Below, piece by piece: positions 57,547-64,000 of a stretch of DNA of 64,000 bases. The stretch covers positions 1,736,001 to 1,800,000 of the forward strand of contig CAVQIT010000008.1 of the NCBI GenBank assembly GCA_963712655.1. Reading direction: 5' to 3'. The stretch is from Pollutimonas sp963712655 (GTDB lineage Bacteria > Pseudomonadota > Gammaproteobacteria > Burkholderiales > Burkholderiaceae_B). The notes below the pieces were generated by a model that worked only from the letters and a program-made list of their open reading frames with translations, made no database searches and was not told where the DNA came from. A program made the position numbers and the translations under genes. Each line of letters opens with the position of its first letter. Positions within the stretch are counted from its first letter, which is position 1.

Positions 57547-58596
57547 TCATTCATGGAAATGGGCGGCGAAATAGTTGATCACCTCTGCAGCCTGCGTACC
57601 TTTGCGGAATCTTTGTTGCTCCGCGAAATCGATCGACGGGAGCAAGTGGATCAACTGATGATCGGCATAGAGGGACATCACGGCTTCGGCGTCCAGCCCT
57701 GCCGTACGCTGCCCCGTAAATATATTGCCCGCTTCAATGGCCGCACCAATCATTACGTCAGCTAGTTGCACCGCCGGGCTGTCCTTGGAATCAACCTGCG
57801 TCACTGAAGTGAGCTTCAGGGGAAACTTGATGCTGGCGATCTCGGACTGGTGAAACTCGATCTGCTGGTCATGATCGATGTAGCGCTGCAGCAGGGTGTT
57901 GTAGGTGAGCAGGTTCTTGGATTGATCGTGCTCGACACGGTAGGGGCCGTCCATCATGACTTCCATGCGGCTCACTAGGGATTGCAGCACCACAAGAGCT
58001 GCATCGGTGCTCACCCCTGGCGTGGCGATTGCCGAGAGGCATTCAGGACAGGCATCGACGGCCAGAGGTCCAAGCGCCTCCGGAAGCTCGCGCCACTGTG
58101 TCTTTCGCGCCGCGCTTACGAGCGCTCCTAGTGCTGCCAACGATTTGTCTTTGACGGCATGTTGAAATGCCGCCAGCAGATTATCGAACGCTTCCCTCCC
58201 TAACAGGGTCGGGCCTGCGTAGTACAGCAGGGATGCCAGGGCGTAGTTCTGGCCGTCTTCATAGAAGTTCATGCCGCGTTCACGGTAGAACGGTTCGACG
58301 GCGTAATCCATGAACATCAGCAACAGCAGGTAGCGCTTGTCGCAGACATAGGTTACGCACTTGTAGTTGGTCAGCAAATCCCGCTGCAGAGCCAGCAGGC
58401 GGGGATGATTGCCGGGCCGGCGTGCCTGTGAGCGGTACTTGAGCTCGGCGGCTTGCAACTTGGGGAAGTGCTCACGAATCAAACGCCGGGCGCCTTCATC
58501 GCTGATGGCGATGGCTGTCGCTCCCTGGAAGCGCTGCTCAGGGTTCAGCAGGTCGAACCCGGTGTAGCCACTCTCATCAATCCGGAAGCATTCCAT
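57547..58596 (-). CDS. DUF3800-domain protein, third gene of the RES toxin operon
   Basis: 349 aa. The N-terminus MECFRIDESGYTGFDLLNPE carries the DESG motif of DUF3800, an RNase H-like fold found in mobile and defence-rich regions. A late acidic segment (SKDSPAVQLADVMIGAAIEA) matches the second conserved acidic site of the family. Its ATG abuts the stop of the RES gene (TGAATG), so translation is coupled. Convergent with the transfer operon upstream. Likely a nuclease-type or NAD-independent effector partner; activity unproved. Confidence 0.85.
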   Translation of the reverse strand: MECFRIDESGYTGFDLLNPEQRFQGATAIAISDEGARRLIREHFPKLQAAELKYRSQARRPGNHPRLLALQRDLLTNYKCVTYVCDKRYLLLLMFMDYAVEPFYRERGMNFYEDGQNYALASLLYYAGPTLLGREAFDNLLAAFQHAVKDKSLAALGALVSAARKTQWRELPEALGPLAVDACPECLSAIATPGVSTDAALVVLQSLVSRMEVMMDGPYRVEHDQSKNLLTYNTLLQRYIDHDQQIEFHQSEIASIKFPLKLTSVTQVDSKDSPAVQLADVMIGAAIEAGNIFTGQRTAGLDAEAVMSLYADHQLIHLLPSIDFAEQQRFRKGTQAAEVINYFAAHFHE

Positions 58597-59283
58597 TCAA
58601 GTTTTCCCCGGCACGATGTTGACACCGATCCGATCCGCCAGGTCCAGCACTTCATCGTAAACGTCCGCATCGTCCAGCAGACTACGTGAGCCCCCCTCAT
58701 GCTGGAGTGAATCACTGGTGATGCGATCACCAAATAAGATCATGGCACGTGCCGAATCGTCTTGTCTGGAAACCCACGATAGCCCCTGGGCCAGGGGAAA
58801 TTGAGAGTGGATTGCGGCAGCCCACTTGCGTGTGGCATGGTACTGGTTCTTCTCGGTGTCGATCAGTTGCTTGCGCGTCACGCCCAGCTTGCGTAGCGGT
58901 ACGCTTGCAAGGTCAACCAGCTGTAATTCCTCCTCAACTTGAATAGTGGAATGCACCTGGCCAGCTAGTTTGCCTTTATCGACGCTCTTGAAACCGGCCG
59001 TGTGCGGGACGTCATGGAACACCGTTTCCATCAATGCACACGCCATTGTTGTTCCAGCGTACAGCGTGGGGATCGAGGTTCCCCGCTCATCGTGGATCGG
59101 GCTGAATCGCGCATTGCCTTGCACGCCGGGATTGAACTGATCCGCTTGGTACATGCTCTGATGCACCCGATGTAGCACCTTGCCCGGTTCCAGCCGAGTG
59201 AACGTGACATGCAGTGGGTCCGGAGGTTCCGGCGTTGTGTTAGATGCCTCCTCAGCAGGTGCTGATGGCTTAGGCCTAGCCAT
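58597..59283 (-). CDS. RES-family NAD+-degrading toxin
   Basis: 228 aa. RES-domain features: Arg in KVLHRVHQSMYQADQFNP, LYAGTTMACALMETVFHDVP (Glu) and GLSWVSRQDDSARAMILFGD (Ser/Arg). RES toxins phosphorolyse or hydrolyse NAD+, halting growth until neutralised by an Xre/MbcA-type antitoxin. Start at 59283 overlaps the antitoxin gene by 8 bp; a longer frame to 59439 is not used. The N-terminal 25 residues are disordered (ARPKPSAPAEEASNTTPEPP). Confidence 0.85.
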   Translation of the reverse strand: MARPKPSAPAEEASNTTPEPPDPLHVTFTRLEPGKVLHRVHQSMYQADQFNPGVQGNARFSPIHDERGTSIPTLYAGTTMACALMETVFHDVPHTAGFKSVDKGKLAGQVHSTIQVEEELQLVDLASVPLRKLGVTRKQLIDTEKNQYHATRKWAAAIHSQFPLAQGLSWVSRQDDSARAMILFGDRITSDSLQHEGGSRSLLDDADVYDEVLDLADRIGVNIVPGKT

Positions 59284-59950
59284 GCGCGATCTTCTGGATT
59301 TCGTCCATAGCCGCCTCGATAACACGCTCGGGTTCGGACGCCAACAAATCCTGAGGCTTCTTGCCGCCCAGAAAGCTATTGTCCGAACGGAACCAGTACG
59401 CCATGCCCCAGCTGTCTTTGTTCCTGGCCAAGACCTCAATGACTTTAGTCATGGCTTTTGACGGTCGGAAACCCGCGTTTCGATCTAAGCCGTAACCCGG
59501 AAAGTAGTCGACGCCGCCGTGGTTGATCGCGAAAATTTGCCCCTGCTTTTTCCATTTATTCGGTTGAGCGCTGGGATTTCGGGTGCTCAACTCTGCCAGT
59601 TGTGCAACCTCGGCGGCCGTCAGCCAGTCACCGCTCTCCAACACGGCTTTGCGCGCCTGCACCAGCATGACCGCTTCCTTGAGCAAGCGGGGGGAAGGCG
59701 GTGTCCGAGGCATCAGGACGTCGACTAAACGTTCAATGGACTCTCGATCATGGTGCTCCAACATCAGTTCAAACATGGAGGATGTCATGTTAGCGACATT
59801 TGCCGCAAGGGCCTCTAAGACCCGGGGCCTGATATGGTCGAACGTGACGAGCAGTACTTGATCAGCATGCGATTTGCCAAGTCGTGCCTGTACTTCCTTT
59901 GGGGTGCCAACCAACGTCGAGACGCCCGGATGGTCTATTACGACATTCAT
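59276..59950 (-). CDS. Antitoxin of the RES toxin (Xre/MbcA/ParS toxin-binding type)
   Basis: 224 aa, first gene of the three-gene operon. The last about 50 residues (VIEVLARNKDSWGMAYWFRS and LGGKKPQDLLASEPERVIEA) are a clear DUF2384-like toxin-binding domain. A central helix-turn-helix-like segment (WLTAAEVAQLAELS) may bind the operator at 59971-60006. The N-terminal 100 residues are additional compared with short Xre antitoxins and might sense something (for example phage) or mediate oligomerisation. Assignment as antitoxin is from the domain and gene order. Confidence 0.8.
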   Translation of the reverse strand: MNVVIDHPGVSTLVGTPKEVQARLGKSHADQVLLVTFDHIRPRVLEALAANVANMTSSMFELMLEHHDRESIERLVDVLMPRTPPSPRLLKEAVMLVQARKAVLESGDWLTAAEVAQLAELSTRNPSAQPNKWKKQGQIFAINHGGVDYFPGYGLDRNAGFRPSKAMTKVIEVLARNKDSWGMAYWFRSDNSFLGGKKPQDLLASEPERVIEAAMDEIQKIAHG

Positions 59951-59970
59951 GGATGTGCTCCCTATGGGTT

Positions 59971-60006
59971 ATGATAGTTATCAAATAATATCATATGCTA
60001 GATAAC
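59971..60006. promoter_or_regulatory. Interleaved inverted repeats in the antitoxin-abiH promoter gap
   Basis: ATGATA (59971-59976)/TATCAT (59989-59994) and GTTATC (59977-59982)/GATAAC (60001-60006) are two perfect 6-bp inverted repeats, interleaved, in the 111-bp AT-rich gap between the divergent antitoxin and abiH genes. A likely operator for autoregulation by the antitoxin. Confidence 0.5.
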
Positions 60007-60061
60007 CTTCGAAGTGCCTGTTTTATGACAACTTACCTTGGATCGATAGGAAACTTTATCC

Positions 60062-60964
60062 ATGAAGCCCCGCAAGCTCTACGTAATCGGCAACGGCTTT
60101 GACCTACAGCATGACATCCCATCGAAGCTGGATCAGTTTAAGCAATACCTTCGAGACAACGACAATAGCGTCTTCAGGGAAGTCGAGGAGTATCTTCCCG
60201 TCCGAGAGGACTGGTGCGACCTTGAGGAGGCTCTGGCAGACATGGATGTGAATGCGATTATCGATAACCTGGGTCATTTCATGGCATCGTACGGAGCCGA
60301 GGACTGGAGTGACTCTGGACATCATGACTTCCAGTTTGAAGTGGAGAATCTCGTAAGAAGGTTGTCATCAGAGCTTCGACAACTATTTGGGGAGTGGATA
60401 CGTCAGCTTTCAATCCCCACCCCTGAAACTATGCCAAAGCGGATTACCGGACTGGACAACACCGCTGCATTCCTTAGCTTTAACTACACCAGCACCCTGA
60501 GTACGCTCTACGGTATTGCACCGAAGCGGATACTGTTCATTCACGGCTGCGCGGCGCAGTCTGATGAGGAATTAGTGCTGGGACATGCCTGGCACCCGCA
60601 GAACCGTCGCTCGCTGAATGATCGATCAGACATCGCCGATATCGATACTCGACTGGTCGAGGTTCATGACATCCTTGATGGGTATTTCTCGACCACCTTC
60701 AAGCCGTCTGAGGCGTTGATCGCTAGAAACCAACCTTTCTTTCAAGGTCTGGCAAGCATCGAACAGGTGTTTGTGCTGGGGCATTCCTTGTCGGACGTCG
60801 ATGCTGCCTACTTCCAGGCGTTACTCGGCCAGCCCAACGTTTCTGCTGCCCAGTGGAACATCGTCTGTCGCTCGTTCGACGAATGGTTAGAGAAGCAAGC
60901 TCAGCTTATTCGATGGGGGCTCAATCCTTCCAGCGCACGACCCATTTCCTGGGAAAACCTTTGA
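60062..60964 (+). CDS. AbiH-family abortive infection protein
   Basis: 300 aa. The N-terminal signature YVIGNGFDLQHDIPSKLDQF is that of the AbiH family (PF14253), also FLSFNYTSTLSTLYG and GHAWHPQN in the core and VLGHSLSDVDAAYF near the end. AbiH proteins abort phage infection in lactococci; the biochemical mechanism is unknown. Divergent from the antitoxin-RES-DUF3800 operon over a shared promoter region and inserted in the transfer module, so both form one cargo/defence island. Confidence 0.87.
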   Translation: MKPRKLYVIGNGFDLQHDIPSKLDQFKQYLRDNDNSVFREVEEYLPVREDWCDLEEALADMDVNAIIDNLGHFMASYGAEDWSDSGHHDFQFEVENLVRRLSSELRQLFGEWIRQLSIPTPETMPKRITGLDNTAAFLSFNYTSTLSTLYGIAPKRILFIHGCAAQSDEELVLGHAWHPQNRRSLNDRSDIADIDTRLVEVHDILDGYFSTTFKPSEALIARNQPFFQGLASIEQVFVLGHSLSDVDAAYFQALLGQPNVSAAQWNIVCRSFDEWLEKQAQLIRWGLNPSSARPISWENL

Positions 60965-61102
60965 CTCTACAGTGACCTCCCCCTGTCAGGACAAGGCCTG
61001 ATTAGACAAATCCGGACATCTCCCAGTTCCTATTGTTTGCAGCCTGATTGCGCCTGCACCGTCACGATCATTCTATTGTTGATCTAACGAAGGGATGGGG
61101 CG

Positions 61103-61474
61103 ATGTTGCTCTCGATTCGGTGTCGCGCCGCGCATGGCGGCGTGTCTCTCCTGCTCACAGCGGTCTTAGCCGTGCCGCTGACGGCGCATGCCGATGTGTC
61201 GGCTCAGCGCCAAGACCTGGCTGCGGCCCTGCGCCAACTTGATGCGCTGGAACGATTCGTGGCGCGCAGTGCGGCGGCTACGCCCATCGTGCCGGGCGAT
61301 CGTTACCACTTCGACTATTCACGCTTGCTGGCCGACCTGGCCCGCGTGCGCACCGGCATCCAGTCTCATTTATCTCCATCGCGTGCCCAACCGCGGGATC
61401 TTGCCGAGTTGGTGGGAGATTACCGCAACGAGCGTGCCCCCCAGCACAGCCCATTGCCGCAGGTCCAGCCATGA
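61103..61474 (+). CDS. RAQPRD-family ICE protein
   Basis: 123 aa exported protein: signal peptide about 1-30 (ending PLTAHA), helix AQRQDLAAALRQLDALERFV and the diagnostic SRAQPRDLAELVGDYRNE (TIGR01690). Structural component of the MPF_G-type conjugation apparatus, probably periplasmic. Resumes the transfer operon after the inserted island. Overlaps the next gene by 4 bp. Confidence 0.93.
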   Translation: MLLSIRCRAAHGGVSLLLTAVLAVPLTAHADVSAQRQDLAAALRQLDALERFVARSAAATPIVPGDRYHFDYSRLLADLARVRTGIQSHLSPSRAQPRDLAELVGDYRNERAPQHSPLPQVQP

Positions 61475-61704
61475 CCTCCGCTCAGATCAGCGCCTTTCAG
61501 GCCAACAGCAGCATTACGCCAGCCATCATGGCGACCGTCTTGGTCGGTTTTGTGTTCGCGGTGTTGCTGCTGTGGGGTGCCTGGGCGATTCGCACGGCCT
61601 ACGTCGGCTGGGCTGAAAACCGAATTAACCAACGTCAGTTCCTGGGCGTCGTCGTGCGGTTTCTGGCGACGTACCTGGTACTGACTTTTTTCCTCCTGTC
61701 CTGA
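61471..61704 (+). CDS. TIGR03758/DUF3262-family ICE membrane protein
   Basis: 77 aa with two membrane helices (TPAIMATVLVGFVFAVLLLW and VVVRFLATYLVLTFFLLS). Small inner-membrane subunit of the conjugation machine, possibly VirB3-like or a pilin-like partner. Start overlaps the RAQPRD stop (ATGA). Confidence 0.88.
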   Translation: MTSAQISAFQANSSITPAIMATVLVGFVFAVLLLWGAWAIRTAYVGWAENRINQRQFLGVVVRFLATYLVLTFFLLS

Positions 61705-61721
61705 CCCGCAAGGAACTGACC

Positions 61722-62078
61722 ATGAAGACCCAATTGCTTCGCACGCCTACCGCGCTCGCCTCACTCACTTGGGGCTTGGCCCTGCTGCCCACCCTGCCGT
61801 TCGCCCAAGGCTTGCCCACCTTGGAGAATCCCTCACGCGGCACGGGCGGCGGCATTATGGAGACTATCCGCAACTATGGCTACGACATCGTGCTGTTGGT
61901 GGCGCTCCTGGTCGTCGCATCCATGTTTATTGGTGTCTGCTACCACGCCTATGGTACGTACGCCGAAATCCACACGGGCAGGAAGACCTGGGGCCAGTTT
62001 GGCTTGAGCGTTGCGGTCGGTGCTGTGCTGCTCGTGGTTGGTATCTGGCTGCTCACCGAAGCGACTACAGTTCTGTAA
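61722..62078 (+). CDS. TIGR03745/DUF2976-family ICE membrane protein
   Basis: 118 aa. Signal/first helix (LASLTWGLALLPTLPFAQG), then NPSRGTGGGIMETIRNYGYD and two helices (VLLVALLVVASMFIGVCYHA and SVAVGAVLLVVGIWLL). Resembles a pilin (VirB2-like) precursor by size and topology; in ICE literature it is an unnamed MPF_G subunit. Preceded by AAGGAAC ribosome site. Confidence 0.88.
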   Translation: MKTQLLRTPTALASLTWGLALLPTLPFAQGLPTLENPSRGTGGGIMETIRNYGYDIVLLVALLVVASMFIGVCYHAYGTYAEIHTGRKTWGQFGLSVAVGAVLLVVGIWLLTEATTVL

Positions 62079-62089
62079 GGAAGCGGCCC

Positions 62090-62488
62090 ATGTCCGAGCA
62101 CCAGCACATCCGGGCCGATGGCACCGTGTCGTTTCTGCCGCATCGTCTTAATCGCCATCCGGTCGTGGTACGCGGTTTGACGGCCGACGAACTATGGATT
62201 TGCTGCGGTTTGTCGGGCGTGGCGGGGCTGCTGATAGGTACGCCGTTGTCTTGGCTTTTCTCGACCATTGCCCTGGCGCCGACCTTCATTGTCGTCGGCA
62301 TTGCCTTGGGCGTGTTCGTCGGTGGCGGCATTCTGCGCCGCAAGAAGCGCGGCAGGCCCGACACCTGGCTGTATCGGCAATTGCAATGGCGCGTCACGAT
62401 CTCCTACCCGTTGCTGGCAGGCTGGGTGCGCGGCCATGCGCTGGTCACGCGCACCGGCTATTGGACAATCCGAAGGGGCGTGCAATGA
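62090..62488 (+). CDS. TIGR03750/DUF3487-family ICE membrane protein
   Basis: 132 aa. FLPHRLNRHPVVVRGLTADE followed by two membrane helices (WICCGLSGVAGLLIGTPLSW and ALAPTFIVVGIALGVFVGGG) and a basic C-terminus (RRKKRGRPDTWLYRQLQWRV), similar in layout to VirB3/TraL subunits. Start at 62090 (MSEHQHIRAD) has AAGGAAG upstream. Overlaps the next gene by 4 bp. Confidence 0.88.
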   Translation: MSEHQHIRADGTVSFLPHRLNRHPVVVRGLTADELWICCGLSGVAGLLIGTPLSWLFSTIALAPTFIVVGIALGVFVGGGILRRKKRGRPDTWLYRQLQWRVTISYPLLAGWVRGHALVTRTGYWTIRRGVQ

Positions 62489-63165
62489 GCCGCTTCAAAA
62501 ACGAAGTCGCTCACCTGCAGGCGCATATTAAAACCCTGCGCATCGGCGCAGTCGCGCTGCTGCTGGTGGCGCTGGTTATGGGTGGTGGGTGGTGGAGCGC
62601 CCCGCGCGATCTGACTATTCACGTCCCGCCCGATCTGCGATCGGGCAGCACCCGCAAGTGGTGGGAAGTACCGCCCGAATCGGTCTATGCCTTCACCTTT
62701 TATGTGTTCCAGCAGCTTAACCGTTGGCCGACCAATGGCGAAGAGGACTACGCCCGCAACCTGCACGTCTTGTCGCCGTATCTGACGCCGTCCTGCCGGG
62801 CCTTTTTGCAGGCCGATTTCGAGTACCGCCGCAGCACCGGCGAGCTGCGTCAGCGCGTGCGCGGCGTCTATGAAATCCCCGGTCGTGGCTATGGTGAGAA
62901 CCCGAGCGCTCGCGTGCGGGTGATTTCCGACGATGACTGGATCGTGACGCTCGATCTGAGCGCGGACGAGTATCACGGATCCGAGCAGGTCAAGCGGGCG
63001 CTGGTGCGTTACCCCATCAAGGTCGCGCGGGCGGACGTTGATCCGGCCCGCAACCCGTTCGGGCTGATGCTGGACTGCTATGACAGCGCGCCCCAGCGAA
63101 TTACCGTGCCAGCGTCAGACCCCCCCGCGCGTAGCGGCCTGGGATTGCAAGGAGATTCCCAATGA
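62485..63165 (+). CDS. TIGR03746/DUF2895-family ICE protein (TraE/VirB5-8 like)
   Basis: 226 aa with an N-terminal membrane helix (LRIGAVALLLVALVMGGGWW) and a periplasmic domain: DLTIHVPPDLRSGSTRKWWE, VYAFTFYVFQQLNRWPTNGE, YARNLHVLSPYLTPSCRAFL. Equivalent by position and topology to VirB8/TraE-like assembly factors of T4SSs. Overlaps both neighbours by 4 bp. Confidence 0.9.
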   Translation: MSRFKNEVAHLQAHIKTLRIGAVALLLVALVMGGGWWSAPRDLTIHVPPDLRSGSTRKWWEVPPESVYAFTFYVFQQLNRWPTNGEEDYARNLHVLSPYLTPSCRAFLQADFEYRRSTGELRQRVRGVYEIPGRGYGENPSARVRVISDDDWIVTLDLSADEYHGSEQVKRALVRYPIKVARADVDPARNPFGLMLDCYDSAPQRITVPASDPPARSGLGLQGDSQ

Positions 63166-64000
63166 GCTTCAAACACCGAGTTCTGGCTGGGCTGGGCGTT
63201 TTGGCCTGGATGATGGCTATTCCTGCCCAGGCGGTGGAAATCCTGCGCTGGGAACGCCTGCCGTTGGCCGTGCCGCTTGTCGTCGGCCAGGAGCGCATTG
63301 TGTTTATCGACCGCAACGTGCGCGTTGGCGTGCCCGCCAGCGTGGGGGAGCGCCTGCGGGTGCAAAGTGCCGGTGGCGCGGTCTACCTGCGCGCCGATGA
63401 GCCCATTGAGCCCACTCGTTTGCAGTTGCAAGACGCGGACACCGGGGAACTGATCCTGCTGGACATTGCCGCACAACAGGCCAATGAGGGTGAGCCGGCT
63501 CTGGAGCCGGTACGGATCGTTGAGGGGAGTACGACACCCCAGCGCTACGGTCAGGTGGGCAACGACATTGGCGCACAGACAGCCCCGGCTAAGCCCTCGC
63601 GGCGTGACACTCCGGTGCCTGTGGTGCTCACGCGCCATGCCGCACAAAACCTGTATGCGCCGCTGCGTACCGTGGAGGCCGTACCCGGCATCATGCGCGT
63701 GAACCTGCGCGGTGACCCGAACTTGGACACGCTGCTGCCGACCCTGCCGGTACGCGCCGTCGCGTTGGCGTCCTGGCGGCTGGAAGATCAGTGGGTGACA
63801 GCGGTGCGCCTGAGCAATGCCAGCAGCGGCTGGTTGGAACTGGACCCGCGCGCGCTACAAGGCGACTTCCTCACCGCCGCGTTCCAACACCCGACATTGG
63901 GCCCACACGGTACGCCCGAGGACACGACAGTCGTGTACGTGGTCACTCGTGGACATGGGTTGGCGCAATCGCTGCTACCCGCCATTCAGCGTTTCGACCC
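63162..64000 (+). CDS. TIGR03749/DUF3438-family ICE protein (partial, runs off the right edge)
   Basis: At least 279 aa; signal peptide about residues 1-24 (LGVLAWMMAIPAQA), then VEILRWERLPLAVPLVVGQE and IVFIDRNVRVGVPASVGERL. By position and length similar to a TraK/VirB9-like outer-membrane-associated subunit. The gene continues beyond the window. Start overlaps the previous stop (ATGA). Confidence 0.9.
   Translation, partial: MSFKHRVLAGLGVLAWMMAIPAQAVEILRWERLPLAVPLVVGQERIVFIDRNVRVGVPASVGERLRVQSAGGAVYLRADEPIEPTRLQLQDADTGELILLDIAAQQANEGEPALEPVRIVEGSTTPQRYGQVGNDIGAQTAPAKPSRRDTPVPVVLTRHAAQNLYAPLRTVEAVPGIMRVNLRGDPNLDTLLPTLPVRAVALASWRLEDQWVTAVRLSNASSGWLELDPRALQGDFLTAAFQHPTLGPHGTPEDTTVVYVVTRGHGLAQSLLPAIQRFD

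Noticed and set aside
17796..64000. Right attachment site (attR) and complete ICE boundaries
   Set aside because: No second copy of the tRNA 3' end found in the window; the element must end beyond 64 kb.
1..64000. CRISPR array or rRNA operon
   Set aside because: No regularly spaced identical repeats and no rRNA-like sequence seen in the window.

Overview
The window reads as Betaproteobacterial DNA, most likely Alcaligenaceae (a relative of Bordetella, Achromobacter or Pusillimonas). The pointers are a Bug/TctC-type solute receptor, the gene neighbourhood ampD - PP0621-like - ypjD-like - ffh, and GC-rich codon use. Genus is inference; no rRNA gene is present.

Chromosome, 1-17.6 kb. First comes a catabolic/uptake cluster: LivM (partial), LivH and LivK-like branched-chain-type ABC transport proteins, a GntR/FCD regulator, an aldehyde dehydrogenase, an alpha/beta-hydrolase-fold protein, an enolase-superfamily enzyme, a Bug receptor, an SDR dehydrogenase and a LysR regulator. 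Housekeeping genes follow: htpG with a sigma-32-like promoter, ampD, a PP0621-like gene, a ypjD/ccsA-like gene, ffh, thiS, a proline iminopeptidase and trmB. Nearly every gene from 11.48 to 17.5 kb, including essential ffh, is broken by several one-base indels, as is the adjacent integrase. This looks like sequence error rather than gene decay.

Integrative and conjugative element (ICE), from tRNA-Gly(CCC) at 17.8 kb past the right edge. A tyrosine integrase is followed by a maintenance and DNA-processing block: AlpA, ParA, a HicA-like protein, ParB, DUF2857, STY4528-like, PFL_4669-like, DUF3158, SSB, TopB and a decayed C5-methyltransferase. From 32.5 to 50 kb there are mostly uncharacterised ICE genes, ending with a DUF6094-type methylase and an SNF2-like helicase. 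The conjugation module (51.5 kb to the end) has PilL, TIGR03759, a lytic transglycosylase, TIGR03765, TraD, TIGR03747, RAQPRD, TIGR03758, TIGR03745, TIGR03750, TIGR03746 and TIGR03749 homologues, i.e. the MPF_G (ICEclc/PAGI-2/SPI-7-like) transfer type. The right attachment site is not in the window.

Cargo. A Tn3-family mercury-resistance transposon remnant (32.87-37.82 kb; merR, merTPFADE, a tnpA remnant and a truncated transporter gene) splits an ICE gene in two. A full-length ACR3/bile-acid-symporter-like gene lies at 50.2-51.2 kb. A small defence-type island (57.5-61.0 kb: antitoxin, RES toxin and DUF3800 in one operon, with divergent AbiH) is inserted inside the transfer operon.

Most novel signals. 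(1) A roughly 100-nt leader element occurs three times (32544-32641, 38127-38226, 41578-41680). Each copy ends about 100 nt before a start codon and can form three stem-loops; one arm pair shows a compensatory change, and the loop shares GCATC. (2) GC-rich hairpins precede almost every cistron between 38.3 and 47.9 kb. (3) The antitoxin-RES-DUF3800/AbiH island.
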